This document shows, piece after piece, positions 1 to 11,730 of a DNA stretch of 64,000 nt. The notes beneath the pieces are model-generated. The model searched no databases and was not told where the DNA came from. It worked only from the letters and a program-made list of their open reading frames with translations. Within the stretch, counting starts at the first letter, position 1. Every line of letters starts with the position of its first letter. Origin of the DNA: Agriotes lineatus (taxonomy: Eukaryota; Arthropoda; Insecta; Coleoptera; Elateridae). The stretch is from contig OW679195.1 in the NCBI GenBank assembly GCA_940337035.1, forward strand, positions 177,726,015 through 177,790,014, given 5' to 3'. The position numbers and the translations under genes were made by a program.

Positions 1-1364
1 ACCAAGCAATCAAATTCTTGTAAAAAAATTCAATTTTATCCGGATAAAAAAGACCTCTCGTGTATTTACAGTCGATAATTTCACCGAGTTAAAATTCTGC
101 TAACATACCAGCAACACCACACAGACAAGCCGTCATAAAAGTTATGACGTACATCGAAAGTTTCTTTAGAACATACATTAATTTATACTTTTGAACGATT
201 TCAATGTGTGGTTAATAAGTTATTATTTCATATTCAGTGTGACAGTTTTTAACAGTTTGTGCTAATAAGATTTTTAAACTTTGTCCAATCCAAGCTCGCA
301 ATAATTGTTTTTTACAGACATCGATAATCACATTTTTCTGTTAAAGGTATGTGATACTACGCACCAAAAGTTCCTTCCAGTAATAAATTATTTTTTTTAG
401 ATTCTTACCAGTTTGAAATTATATTAAGACAATATTAAAGTTGAAAAAATAACGTTTTTTTAAATATGTAACTAAAATATTAAGACCTAGTTTCCACACT
501 AAAAATACTTTTCTTACGGAAATTAAAGTAATACATCTTTTAGACCATCCCTCTACAATTTAAACATAAATGTTCCTTCCACATCAAATTAGCTATTCTG
601 TATTTACAAATAACTAGCAACACTAATTTAGAAAAATTCAACCAAATGTTAATGTATGCAATAAGAAACATTAAGGCTTATTCTAAAATTATTAACATGG
701 GAACATATTTAAGCTCAACTTACTTCGAGTGAAATCAATTAATTACTTTACGCTACTTACCTTCCATCTAATTAAGGCAATTGTATAAGACAAGACCATT
801 GTTTGTTACGTATGTATATTTATTTGCAGTACTATGAAAGTAAACGATTCAGCCTAGTTTTAATTAAACAAGAACACTTTAGCATGTACGTCAAATATGT
901 GGTTTTAAAAAAGCAGTGTCGCTCAGTACTCAACAACTAAGAAAACACGCATGTGCTTGTCCTTTTATTTGTCGGTAATGAACTAACACCCGGATTTCCG
1001 ATAGCTTTGAATCACACTTCTAGCAATAAAGATCTATAGGTTATTTCAATTCTTTGAATGTCTCGAATACCTATTTAGCTTCCATATAATTTCACAACAA
1101 TCTACTACAATTATTATACTTCGACAGAGAATGGTAAGTGTGGTTGGGGAACTGAAATAACCTTGACATACAAAATTCAAGTACGAGACATAATACAGTA
1201 ACAGTAACACAGTACTTAAGCCTATGTAAAGTTACACAGTCTTCAACAACAGAATGTTTTAGAGTGGTATTTAGTACAATATAAAATTCTAACGAAATGG
1301 CAGAACTGATTCAGTGGGACATTGTAAATGCATAGACTGTGCAAATGAGGTACAAGTAATGAGC
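1..1364. other. AT-rich sequence 3' of FKBP12, no gene seen
   Basis: No conserved ORF, RNA gene or clear repeat was recognised. The part next to 1364 should hold the FKBP12 3' UTR, since that gene is on the minus strand; an AATAAA-type signal on the minus strand occurs near 964-969, but no poly(A) site can be fixed from sequence alone. Confidence 0.4.
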
Positions 1365-2075
1365 TTATTCAACTCTAAGAAGTTCCACATCAAAGATGAG
1401 CGTAGCGTTTGGTGGGATAACACCAGGATGCCCGCGAGAGCCGTAAGCGTAATCAGGAGAGCATATTAACTTTGCTCTTTGTCCAACACTCAGCTGAAAA
1501 AAAAACTTGTGTAAGTTACTAATGCCATTCTATAAAATCTATGAAGTCTTCCTCAAGATTCAGAAAGAAGTAACCTACGTTACTTCCCCCAAAAGTGGAA
1601 ACTTCATAGAAGTCAGAGCGCAAGGATGGTTATCATCATATATTGCAAATTTTATACTCCGAAAGCCTTCACACTATGTACATACTTGTGCTACACCTTC
1701 GTCCCAGCCTTTAATAACTTCGCTTTTTCCGATACGGAATTTGAAGGGAACTCCACGATCACGTGAAGAATCAAATTTGGTTCCGTTTTCTAGCGTGCCG
1801 GTGTAGTGGACTACAACGGTTTGCCCAGTCTTGGGGAAGGTTTGCCCTGTAAATTACGTGAAGAATTAGCCGGTAAAATTTTCGATAACCTTCAAGGTCA
1901 CAGCTGCAACCTTTGCGAAATTTGCTTTACAACGTGTAAATTCGCCGCCAAGATTTTTTGTGATAGATTTTAAAGTAACAAGTTTTTACAATTTGATATA
2001 AAATCATCGCTACATCTAAAATATACGAATTAACTTACCGTCGCCGGGGCTGATACTTTCAACTTGCACACCCAT
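1365..2075 (-). CDS. FKBP12: FK506-binding protein, FKBP12 type (peptidyl-prolyl isomerase)
   Basis: Three coding exons on the minus strand: 2039-2075, 1686-1846 and 1365-1493. All introns are GT-AG (donors GTAAGT and GTATGT). The joined frame is 327 nt, giving 108 residues plus TAA, the normal FKBP12 length. The protein starts MGVQVESISPGDG, contains VVVHYTGTLENG and the FDSSRDRGVPFKF loop, VIKGWDEGVAQ and the LSVGQRAKL segment, and ends LIFDVELLRVE. These are the hallmark drug- and proline-binding residues of cytosolic FKBP12, which catalyses prolyl cis-trans isomerisation, binds FK506/rapamycin and modulates ryanodine receptors and TGF-beta type I receptors (family knowledge). The start is fixed by the ATG at 2075 in good context (CAAACATGG). 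Nothing looks broken. It is divergent in position from EFR3 but on the same strand; no functional link is implied. Confidence 0.96.
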
Positions 2076-2389
2076 GTTTGGAGGTAGTTATTGCCTGATT
2101 ACCTAAAAACCGTTTTTGATTACTACAAACCGCAACGCGGTGCGCAGCGAGTCACTTTATGAATGAAATACCTTAAAATAAATCTATGTACAAAACCAAA
2201 TAATAAAAATCTATACACTTCACACCAAAACACACGACAAATATGGCGGTCTTCTAGACTAGAGGCTTTCCACTTCCGCTTTCCCATTAGGTCACCGTTT
2301 AGCGCCAAATTTAAATTTGTTAGAAAAAGCGAAATATGTAATAGCACAAGTGGTGAACTTGTTTAAGCATCAATGGTTAAATGGTAGAG
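2076..2389 (-). promoter_or_regulatory. Region upstream of FKBP12 (presumed 5' UTR and promoter)
   Basis: This stretch directly precedes the FKBP12 start codon on the minus strand and contains no long ORF on either strand that resembles a protein. It is presumed to hold the transcription start; no TATA box or initiator can be assigned confidently. Confidence 0.35.
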
Positions 2390-2893
2390 TGTGTAACCCC
2401 TAGTAGTAGTAGTATTTTTGGGGAGACTCGTGTCTAGCAATTAGACCTTTATAGGCCCTTTTTGCCAACCCCGTGGTCTAGGCATGCAGAGTACCAACAA
2501 TAGTATTTAACGCTATTAGGCCGATATTGAGCATATAACAGATGAGGATAAATTTTGTGGCCGAATCCGCTTAGGCCGATACTAGACAAGGTCTAGGCAT
2601 CCGGAGTACCAGGTACCTTAGACACCGACTGCTATGGTCATACGGTCAAAGCCCTACTTAGGATTTTGCCGAAACTCAGGAGTTCCAGCCCAAGCAAGGG
2701 ATCTTTTACATACTACACATTGTAGTAGCATGGGACCCACGGCTTTACATCACTTCCGTATGATGGCATTCTGTAGAAGCTTTCATCAGCATTTTTTTTT
2801 AATTTTTAAAAACCCATCGAGACCGGGAATCGAACTTGCAACCTTTAGATCAGTAGTTAGGATACCTAATCGCTAACCTACCGAGCCCGACAG
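2390..2893 (-). repeat. tRNA-derived SINE
   Basis: On the minus strand the right end reads like a tRNA head: a TTAGCGATTAGG A-box-like stretch is followed about 35 bp later by a B box, GTTCGATTCCCGG (around 2817-2840). A T-rich linker and a unique body follow, containing CTCCTGAGTTTCGGC-like sequence. The body is shared with a second copy at 62395-62500, which shows it is a dispersed repeat. The left part holds a repeated motif TCTAGGCAT..GAGTACCA at 2478 and 2592. The left boundary is uncertain. It is not a functional tRNA gene, because the cloverleaf is imperfect and it is fused to the body. Confidence 0.65.
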
Positions 2894-3829
2894 TGCCCAA
2901 TTTTAAGAGAGATTTTAATATAAATAATACAAATAGAAATTATTAGTAACCTGAGTCCAGCACGTAGTTTTGTATTGTAGCGACGGATGTTTCAAATTCG
3001 TTTTTCTACGATGTAAAGGTGGTAAACTCTATTCACTATAATACCGTATTGTCAATGTCAAAATCCAATTAAAACAATCCTCTATATCATGGTTAATAAA
3101 GTACGTTTTTTCCTATAATAACTGTCAAAGTGTTAGAATGTTGGTAGACATGTGATTAAAATGCTAGGAAATTTTTATACCTCGTGTTGGTAGCACTTTT
3201 TCAAAATTATGGTTATGTGTCAATTTTGAATGTCAAAGTTTCTTAATTTGAACTCTTGACAAATTTCTTTTTTTTTAACATGGAATCATCATCATCATCA
3301 ATAAAATCAGATAAAAAAGAAAACCTAGAAATATTTTAAATGCAAAAATGAAGCAAGCGATATTAAATTATGACATATCTGTCAAAATGACAATAATTTT
3401 TTTCGTGGAAGAAAAGAACTAAAAATCTATGTACCAACATTATCAAAACTAGGAACCCTGCAGGAATGCAACTTATCCCCTAGAAAGTTGACCTTGAAAA
3501 TTATTATAGAAAAAAATGTACTATACTTTTAAGTCAAGCTATGGGTTTCGCTTTTATATAGACTGTGCGATGGGTAACTAGAAACAATTAATTAAGTTAC
3601 TAATGTCAAAAATATAAATTATAGGTTATGGTTAAATCAAAATATTTTTTATTTCGAACTGACTTTTAAGCAAAAATAAATAAAAGCTGCCAGGTAACAA
3701 AAACGCAAATTTTTAAAATTATGCTTTTGCGTTGTCCAATTTAGTAGTAACAAAAAAACCAATACTAGACATTCAACAATGCTACCATCAAACGTCATTT
3801 TTGACAATCCGGGACTGTAGTGAATATCA
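2894..3829. other. No feature recognised
   Basis: AT-rich spacer with short (TCA)n runs near 3288; no protein similarity, RNA or bounded repeat seen. Confidence 0.3.
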
Positions 3830-4515
3830 GCGTTGCCCAGTGTTGCCAACTCTTCGCAAGTTGTATTCGCTAAATTGGTACTAAAAATCTCCATTTTCAG
3901 ATCAAAAGTCGCCAAATACGAAATACGCACATTAGAAAATCAAGCATTTATTTTTTTTCACAGAATAAAGAAATACGTAAACTAATTATGAATATAAAAA
4001 TAAAAACTTACCTATTTATTTAAAGAAAAAACAATTTAACGTTCCCATTTTTGTACCAAGTGATTACAATTGACAATGACAAATTGTGAAATGTGCAAAT
4101 ATTGCAAAGAGTAAAGATAAAGCTCCTTCAGTTTTTAATTTCAAATCTCCGGCGTCATGAGCGCAAATATGACCGTCTGGTCACGTACGAAATACAAATA
4201 AATGTCAGGTAAACATAATATAATTTCAGGCGTTAATCATATCAGTATAACAAATTTGCAAATAATATTTTGAAATTTTTTGGTATATGAAAATTGTTGA
4301 GGATAAATGTATGTGTAGCTTTAGAAATATTGAAATTAATAAATTTTTACATATTTTTTTTAAATTGCTAATAATATCCTAGAATTTCAAACTATAATAT
4401 ATCAAAAACGCTAGAAAAGTCGCTAATCGCAAATTCCTATTTTTTTTAGCTAAACCACTTGTTAAATACTCTAGATTTAGCGACTTTTCGCCGTTGTTGG
4501 CAACATTGGCGTTGC
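3830..4515. repeat. Possible MITE with GTTGCC-type inverted ends
   Basis: The left end reads CGTTGCCCAGTGTTGCCAAC and then a TTCGC..GCTAAA stretch. The reverse complement of the right end reads CTGGCAACGCCAATGTTGCC and then a GGCGAAAAGTCGCTAAA stretch. The two ends are therefore imperfect inverted repeats. The interior has no coding capacity. No target duplication was identified, so the limits are approximate. Confidence 0.35.
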
Positions 4516-5875
4516 CAGATGGACAGTTACAAATTATGGTAGCAACAACATCAATTTTATGGTATTTGGAAACAAATTATGGTATAGTTAAGCTTTATTT
4601 TCAGGGAGTATTTTTATTATTTTGGAAATATCATATACTTATATCCTTGAAAACAAAATACCCAAATTCATTCGTTTAATCAGTATATACGAAAAAATTA
4701 AAGTATAAACATTAATACATAAATATGCACATAATCTTTTTATTGAAAAAACTGGATAAGCAATAGCTTCATTAGCTAAATGAAATGAAACATTAAAATT
4801 AAATATGTATGTAAATTACAAATAGTAATACACATACCTATTAATTACTATCGTAAAACTCATAGTAATTCTACATATTCTATACTATCCATGACTTCAG
4901 AGCATTCTTAAAAGTGAATAGGAAATTAATTAACAGTCAAGCAAAATCATTATTTTATTTTTTGAATAATATATTTGTAGTCATGTTTTTTAAGTATTTC
5001 TTTAGAGGGTTGATATTCATAACAGACATTTGTTCCATAGTTGCATATACCTATTAACTTAGTTAATAGGTATATGCATAGTTGACACTTTCAACATGTT
5101 TCTTCAAAATGGAAATACCTGTAGTTATTTTTTTTTTTTGTTACATGCAGGGCATAGCGCCCTTTTTTTCGTATCGGCAAAAGATTTTAACCAATTATTG
5201 AATTCTAGAATACGTTCCAGTCCAGGTGATATTTTTGAACAATTTTTTTATGCTTTTGTTGCCGGCTGCCTGAACTTTTTTTCTTTTTGGTTCGTATCCT
5301 GATTTAACAATTAACAACCTCCATTCTCACACTCAGTTACTGGATACCACGCTATATTTTAATATAACAAAAAATTCAAACTATAAAGAACACAATATTC
5401 CGCTTACTCATGAACACTACGTCCTACGTACAGTGAGTGGTACCTACCATACTACGAGGTAAATTTAAGATAAACTAAACCCGATAAAGCACAACCCAAG
5501 ACAAAAGACTAAACATAGGTACTTCATCCAGCATTAAGTACTAAAAACGATAACGATTTCATATTCCGAACCGTCATGAAATAATACCTAATACCATGCA
5601 TTACCTTCTTAACGCTACTTACAATTTTAGGAAAATTCCAAAATCAAATGCATGTGCTTGTTAATCAACAGACGAATAATAACGCATAATTTCATTTTTG
5701 GAGGTGGAGATTGACGTCTTGCTATAATTTTTACATTTTGATTTTTTTTTTAAATAAAGGTATCATATGGTATAAAACTGTAAATTATGGTATATTTTAG
5801 CTAAATTATTTTGGATGGTATCAAGCTCGAAATTATGGTATAAATACCATAATTATGGCATGTGTGGCAACACTG
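4505..5875. repeat. Possible DNA element with ATTATGGTA subterminal repeats
   Basis: Several copies of AAATTATGGTA and TATGGTATTT cluster at 4528-4590, and inverted copies cluster at 5785-5860. Both outer edges carry GTTGCCA/TGGCAAC. Clustered short subterminal repeats in both orientations are typical of non-autonomous hAT or P-like elements (family knowledge). No ORF or target duplication was found, and the ends overlap the preceding candidate. Confidence 0.3.
5042..5078. repeat. Perfect 18-bp-arm palindrome
   Basis: TGCATATACCTATTAACT, then a single T, then its exact reverse complement. Perfect arms with a 1-nt centre form a cruciform-capable hairpin. Confidence 0.8.
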
Positions 5876-5899
5876 GTGAATATATTTTACACATTACTA

Positions 5900-7347
5900 A
5901 AATAGTTTTGCTTATACAGGGTGCTCAAAAAAGTGTTTTTAAATGGAATGCCCTATATTTAGGTAGCTGAAAAGTTTTGCATTGAAATGCCAATCATTTT
6001 GATATAAACTTGTATGGGTCTATAATCAACTGTTTTGGAGATATTATCGATTGTATGTAAAAAAAAATGCTAAACTTCAGGCGGCTGCTGAACTAGAAAA
6101 CAATTTAATGCAAGGTAATATTATCAAAAAATTGTCTTTTGTAAACTACTTTTCCAGTGTAAAATAGTGGATCTGAGTATTAATGCTATACAGAGTGCTC
6201 AACCTTTGCAAATTTAATAATTTAAATTTTTTTTAAATGGAACGCCTTGTATATTTTAATATTTTTTAAAACATACGATATACTATTATTAAATTGCCAT
6301 TAGATCTAATCCAAACTTAGTTAAATGATATTTTTGCATTATTTTTAGTGAAGCTGTATTTATACTTTAAAATAACCTCACTTGCACTTAATACTGAATA
6401 AAACAACCAATTACAATCTGCTTAATTAGGTAAGCATTATCTCTTGTATTTGCATTTGATAAAAGAATGCTCATCTTAGGTACCTGTGTATTTGTTTACC
6501 ACTGGCTTAGGCAGCCTGTAAACCAATAAACGCAAACAAAATTCACACTCAGGATTACCTGCCGACTCTAGTTGGCTGCAACGACACCACTTTCAGCTGG
6601 ACGGTTTTTTCCTTCCTCGCATAGTTACTACCACCGATCCAGGAATCAGCAATTGTCATACTCAATCACATCTTCTACCAGCGACACCATACATGGGATT
6701 TGTTAAGTTACGTATGAAAAACATGCACCAATATAAAATTTTTACTTGTTGGAGAGTTTATCTTTGTATTATTATTTCTAACTCCCCTCTTCTTACCTGA
6801 TAACTGACATTTCATTGGTTTTACATTTGCTTAATACTAGATTTTATTTTAATTTTTGTAAATGTCAAAAAATTTTACACTAGTTCACTTTTAATTATTT
6901 TCAGTTCACGCTTTTAGTCTTGCTTTCAGATACATTCAGTTCATTTCTGATTTAGAATTACAATTACACATTATTTATGTGATTCATGTGCAAATATTAC
7001 TTAAATTGTGCTCACATTCATGTAATTATTATGCTTACTAATCTTACCATTTTTAAAGAACTTGTAATTGAATATTAATTTTAGCATTACTTTTAAGATC
7101 ATTTCACAGTAATCTTCTGCGTAACTACATTTCTTTAGCACAACCATCTTTATTTAATGTGACACCGTCTTGTGATGATTTAAAAGCAATTATTAACATT
7201 CATTTCAAGTTACTAGTCTTTCAAATGAAAACCTGCCCCAGGTTATAGTCAAACCTCTCCACGTGAATCCATCTAACTTTTCTTTTCTCCAGTATCAACA
7301 TGTTAACAATTAAACCATAACCAATCCTGTTATTTTTATGTAATTCT
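5900..7347. other. Spacer, no gene seen
   Basis: Contains two short CAGGGTGCTC / CAGAGTGCTC motifs (about 5918 and 6191), each followed by a GGAA(T/C)GCC box, resembling end fragments of a common repeat. No coding region was recognised. Confidence 0.3.
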
Positions 7348-7963
7348 TTAACCCTTCAGTACCCGTTTACGGTCTGTGAGACCGAGCAAACACATGATGC
7401 ATTATATTACTTAATGTGCTAGTGTTAGTTTACTGCCCATTTCACTACCTTCCTATATATTGCCACTGAAGATCCGTATGCAGTTTTGAGTTCGTGCGTG
7501 CAGTGGTTTAAAAGTTATTTGTAATTTCGGTTTCAGAGACCGAAGCGGGTACTCGAGTTGTTTTATTTTTCCCTTTGATATACGACCAATGTGAGGAGAA
7601 GGAAGTATTTTTTGCATTTTTAGTAACACTGTTATACTAAAACATTATTATAGTCATGGCGGATTTTATGAGAAATAACAGGCGCGACTAGAACAGACGA
7701 TGTGAGATATAATAGCGTAGGAGGATGTCGACAACGCGTTTTATGAAGATGTGCCATCGTCTGACGAAGATAATTTATTGGAAACTAGGGAAATGAACAG
7801 TGTCACTGAACAGGAAATATCTGATTAGGAAGACGTTAGTGAACAAGAAACTAATGCCATAAGATATCTCATTATTTTTATGGAGGTGGTAGAGGGGTGT
7901 CGGTCTGCGAGACCGGTGCGGGTACTGATGTCTTAGAATTTTGAACGGGTACTGGAGGGTTAC
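7348..7963. mobile_element. Degenerate piggyBac-like element
   Basis: The left end is TTAA then CCCTTCAGTACCCG. The right end in reverse complement is GTAA then CCCTCCAGTACCCG. A TTAA target site and CCCT ends are the signature of piggyBac elements (family knowledge); the right TTAA has become TTAC. CGGTCT(G)..GAGACCG and CGGGTACT boxes recur near both ends. Inside, 7720-7840 in the plus frame reads as an acidic stretch (PSSDEDNLLE, TEQEISD), interrupted by stops, resembling the acidic N-terminus of piggyBac transposases. The element is only about 616 bp and cannot encode a transposase. Confidence 0.6.
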
Positions 7964-8068
7964 ACATAAAATGATCAATTGAACAGAATAGCTTCAGGGT
8001 ACAATACCATAGCAATGTACAGGGTGGGCATCTTAAAATATCTATTTTTCTTTCTACTGAGCAATAGT

Positions 8069-8775
8069 TAATAGTATATTATGTTATTAGGAGTAAAAGT
8101 GATATTTTGTGTGGCGAGACCTGACGCTTTTAACAAGTCCGGGCGAGGGACACAAAGTCACTTTTACTCTGAATGGCATATACTATTTTATTTTCAAACG
8201 TCCGAACTAATATAACAGTAGTTTGTATACCAAGGCACTGAAATTTAGCTTTTTATCACGAATGCGGTTTTAGTTGCTGAGGCCCGTAGGGCCAAGGCAA
8301 ATAAACCACATGAGGGATAAAAAGGAACTTTAGTGCTGAGGAGAACATTATATTTTATTTGAAATTGAAAAATCTTGAAATTACATTTTAACCAACATTT
8401 GTAGGTTATGTTAAAGTCGGTTGACGTTTATCTGTCGCCTCGCCACCTATAAAAAACTCGTAAAACAATGGATTACTTTAATGCTGATTTCTCGTCTACA
8501 TCAGTTTCCCACAATCAAAAACGCCAATGTCAAAAATATTCGAAAGCAATCGCTTTTATAAGTAATGCATTTACCTTGTCGGTCAAGTCACATAAGTTGT
8601 CACTTTTATTATGTTTGAAAATAAAATAGTATATTGTTTTATTAGGATTAAAAGTGGCGCTTTCTTGACGAGCAATTATGTTTGCATTAAAAGACGAAGC
8701 GCAGCGTAGCCGAGTAAACGCAAAAATTGCAAGTCAAATAAGATCACTTTTAATTTGAATATTACATACTATTTT
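8069..8775. repeat. Chain of three inverted-repeat (MITE-like) modules
   Basis: The terminal motif ATAGTATATT..TATTAGGA(G/T)TAAAAGTG occurs at 8069 and again at 8625. Inverted partners (CACTTTTA..TACTATTTT) occur at about 8160-8195 and 8745-8775, giving two hairpin elements. Between them, TACTATTTTATTTTCAAAC at 8190 is inverted at about 8609-8635. The motif recurs at 10150, so this is a dispersed MITE family; no coding capacity. Confidence 0.5.
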
Positions 8776-8992
8776 TTCTGCAACCTAGAAAAGTACAAAA
8801 TATTCAAAATTTGAGATGATTATTTTTGACATTTCCCATTTAAAAATCATTATGACTACATCCACAGCCAACCAAATGGAAGTTACTTTTCCCGCTGTCG
8901 ATCATGGAAGTCAGTGATACAGCCTTAGTAACAAAGTGTGTAAGTTGGTGATAATATTTGTTTGCAGTTTTCGCTTGACAACAGAACTTAAT

Positions 8993-9656
8993 ATTACTTC
9001 CTTTTACAATAAAGGAAGTATTGGATTCACCCCAAAAATTTGAAATTGAGTTTTCAACAAATCTTCATGTTTCAGAGTCCCGTGAACCCAAAAAACATAT
9101 TTTTTTTTTATTGGTCTGTCTGTGTGTGGGTCTGTAATCAGAATAACTCAAAAACGAAGAGGCATGGTGTTGAAACTTCATATATAACTTTTGTGTACTT
9201 TGTAGATGCGACAGCAAGCTTTTGAAGAAAATCGCATAACCGGAAGTAGGTGTTTACTCTTGTGATTTTTCAGTTTTTTTTCGATTTTTTTCAAAAACGG
9301 CTCTAACGATTTTTTTCAAACTTCTCAGTTTTATTACATTTTTAATGTGTATTGATGTAAGATGGGTGATTTTCCATTTGAATACTTCTAAAATGGGTTT
9401 CTTTTGTTTTTTTTTCTATTTTTTTTATTAACTTCTATTTTAAATAGAACACCCTGTATATTATTACATTTTTGAATTCAGCTTAAAATTATAGAGAAAA
9501 TATGTCTCTTTACCTAATGCCCTATTTTATTTTGCACCGTTTTTGTATAATTTGTAATTTTTTAAAATTTTTGACAAATGCTTAAAAATTAAAAATCAAA
9601 TTTTTGTACTTATAAGATCACTGTAAAAGGAAGTTGTGTGCGTGTATCACACCAGA
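8993..9656 (-). mobile_element. HINE/DINE-1-like repeat, copy 1
   Basis: Read on the minus strand it starts TCTGGTGTGATACACGCAC, followed by ACTTCCTTTTACAGTG. It has a CAGA/CACA-rich core and ends in the hairpin ACTTCCTTTATTGTAAAAGG. The subterminal ACTTCCTTTTAC box at the 5' end is inverted at the 3' end. A subterminal inverted repeat, core microsatellite and 3' stem-loop is the layout of helentron-associated DINE-1/HINE elements (family knowledge); the assignment is inferred. Four other copies occur in the window. Confidence 0.6.
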
Positions 9657-10049
9657 TTTTTATTATTTAAGTTCCTAAGATAATATAATTAGCAACACAA
9701 GATGCAGATTTAAACGGTTTATTTGTAATTGCAACTGTTTATGTGGCATATGACACTCACAGGTAACACGACCTAAGAAAGGGATTGAAATCAACATTAA
9801 TCCTGGTGACAGGTGGCAAACCAAACGATTTCTTAAAAAATCTAGGAAAATTTCGATGAGCAGCGGGAAAATATAATAAGATAACTCGGAATGTATCACC
9901 TATTAACATTTTCAGCAGGTAACAAGCCGCGGCTTTGCCTTGGCTTGTACTTGCCTACTTCAAATGTTAATAATAGGTCCTTACATTCCTTGTTACTTAA
10001 ATAGCTATTTAGTTCCATGGATGTAAAAGTACTTTTAATCCTAGGAACT

Positions 10050-10180
10050 GAAAGTGTTGCACAGCAACATACACTTTTTGTGTTAGTAAACAAAACGTCC
10101 ACATCAGGGACAGATTTTGGTATTAAAAGTAATGAATTTTAAGATTGTTGCGGAAAATAGTATATTGTTTTATTAGAAGT
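10050..10180. repeat. P-element-related terminal repeat fragment
   Basis: The stretch CATACACTTTTTGTGT..TATTAAAAGTAATG..TTGCGGAAAATAGT matches 23765-23875 in the same orientation. That copy is linked to sequence shared with the P-type element at 11.7-15.2 kb. It is followed by the ATAGTATATTG MITE motif, so this locus is a mosaic. Confidence 0.4.
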
Positions 10181-10247
10181 AAAAGTGGGCACTTGTGAAA
10201 AAAAATTGCACTTCTAACACTTGTGGTCTAAGTAACTATTAATCCTA

Positions 10248-11730
10248 GGAACCACAAATCACTAAACTTTTATAGATGTTTTAGCTAAATGGGAAGGCTT
10301 TGTTTGGTTCATGTCTATGCGCTAGATTTTGCTTCCAATCCACGTATGTCAGCAGCAGCGATATTTTTTCTGCTACGCCTGCGCGATTTAAATGATGTCA
10401 CTTTTGTCAAAACTTCTGATGTGGTTTACTAAACGTCATCACTAGTCTAAAACGTAATTTACATTTTGGCTGTAACTTCGTTTGCGTTTAATAGTTTGTG
10501 TTGACTTTATTTTTGATTGTGTACCCAGGGCATATGTAAGAGGCGTTAAATTTGAAGAGAAGCTTGTATTGTGAAGTAGATATCTATACTATTCGCATAA
10601 TGTAAGTTGCTTTATATTTTTACCTACTTGTTTCTAATTGTGTTTGGATTTATTGCCCGAAGACCAAGCTTTGCTGTTACAAGGTATTTATGAAGAATAT
10701 GCATCATCTAATCACCAGCATAGATTTATCAATCATATCAGACTCTCCGAAGTATTTATGAAGAAAATGTACCGTTTTACTATATTCATTAGTCCCAGAT
10801 GTGGAATGCAAGACGATTATTACATGATAGCATTATTTAATGTGTAACATTTAACTTTTAACATGTGACTTTGTATGAATAGATAGGAACCATGTACATT
10901 AATAAAATTCTCGATATTTATATTTTTTCTATACGACCACCACTAAAAGTAGGCCTTTTAGCGCTAGCTTTTTTCACTAAAAGTGACGTTTTATAATTTA
11001 GCGTGTTTACAGAAATCAGCTGTTTACTTTTAGCCCATGTGCTAAAAGTGAAGTGAGGTTATGAAACTACAATTTCGAACTGGAAGTGAGGTTGTAAAGT
11101 TATTCTAGTTACTTCCTGCGTTAGAGGTAAAGTGTTTTTGAAATAATTAAAGCGTTATGTAATGAATACAGTCAGATGTGTAGCATTAATAATTACCTTT
11201 GATAACTAGCTTTGACAGTATTGGTTTCACAAACATTCGCCCGCGTACCAAGGCCCTCTCTTTATTATGACATAAATTCTAAGTGTCATAGATGCAAACC
11301 TTTGTTAAATCGATATTTATGGATTAATAACAGTAAAATTAAGGTCGTAGATAAAATATTGTATGCAACGCATGCTAAAAGTTGTTTATGCACGAGACAT
11401 GAGCCTTCGGCTTCGTTTCATAATTTTCATGTCTCGTGCATAAACGTCGACTTTTAGCACTTGTTGCATAAATAGCTATTAATGATTATGTAGGAATTAT
11501 TTCATATCACAAGCAAATCCAAACACCTGTACCTTCATCGGGTACCGATTTTGAGTTTCATGATAGCACTAAGTATCAGCAAAAATTGTGTGCACGTTGT
11601 TCTTTATATATTTCAAAATTGCCACTTGTTGGTTTAATTGCACTTCCAAACACCAGAGGAGCTGTAATCGTCAACAAAAGCTAACATGGGCATAAGGTAT
11701 CTACAAAAGTTTAGTGATTTGTGCTAGGAA
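10248..11730. other. Segment bounded by a short inverted repeat; no gene recognised
   Basis: CTAGGAACCACAAATCACTA near 10248 is inverted near 11697-11730 (AGTTTAGTGATTTGTG..TAGGAAC). The interior contains short ORFs without recognisable similarity (for example 10638-10847, 69 codons) and a hairpin at 11350-11475. It may be a decayed transposon, but no family can be named. Confidence 0.3.
11350..11475. repeat. Hairpin repeat, family also at 44395-44490
   Basis: TTATGCACGAGACATGA is inverted as TCATGTCTCGTGCATAAACG. A flanking GCTAAAAGTTG / CGACTTTTAGCAC pair and GCAACG / TTGCATAAATAGC complete the stem. The loop holds GAGCCTTCGGCTTCGTTTCA. The same loop and right arm occur at 44405-44490. Confidence 0.6.

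Noticed and set aside
2817..2893. tRNA gene on the minus strand
   Set aside because: Only the A-like and B boxes fit; the acceptor stem is not closed and the sequence continues into a dispersed body, so it is a SINE head.
3649..3930. 93-codon minus-strand ORF
   Set aside because: AT-rich, no similarity, overlaps a candidate MITE end.
10638..10847. 69-codon ORF as a small gene
   Set aside because: No recognisable domain, no splice context, and it lies in a mosaic of repeat fragments.
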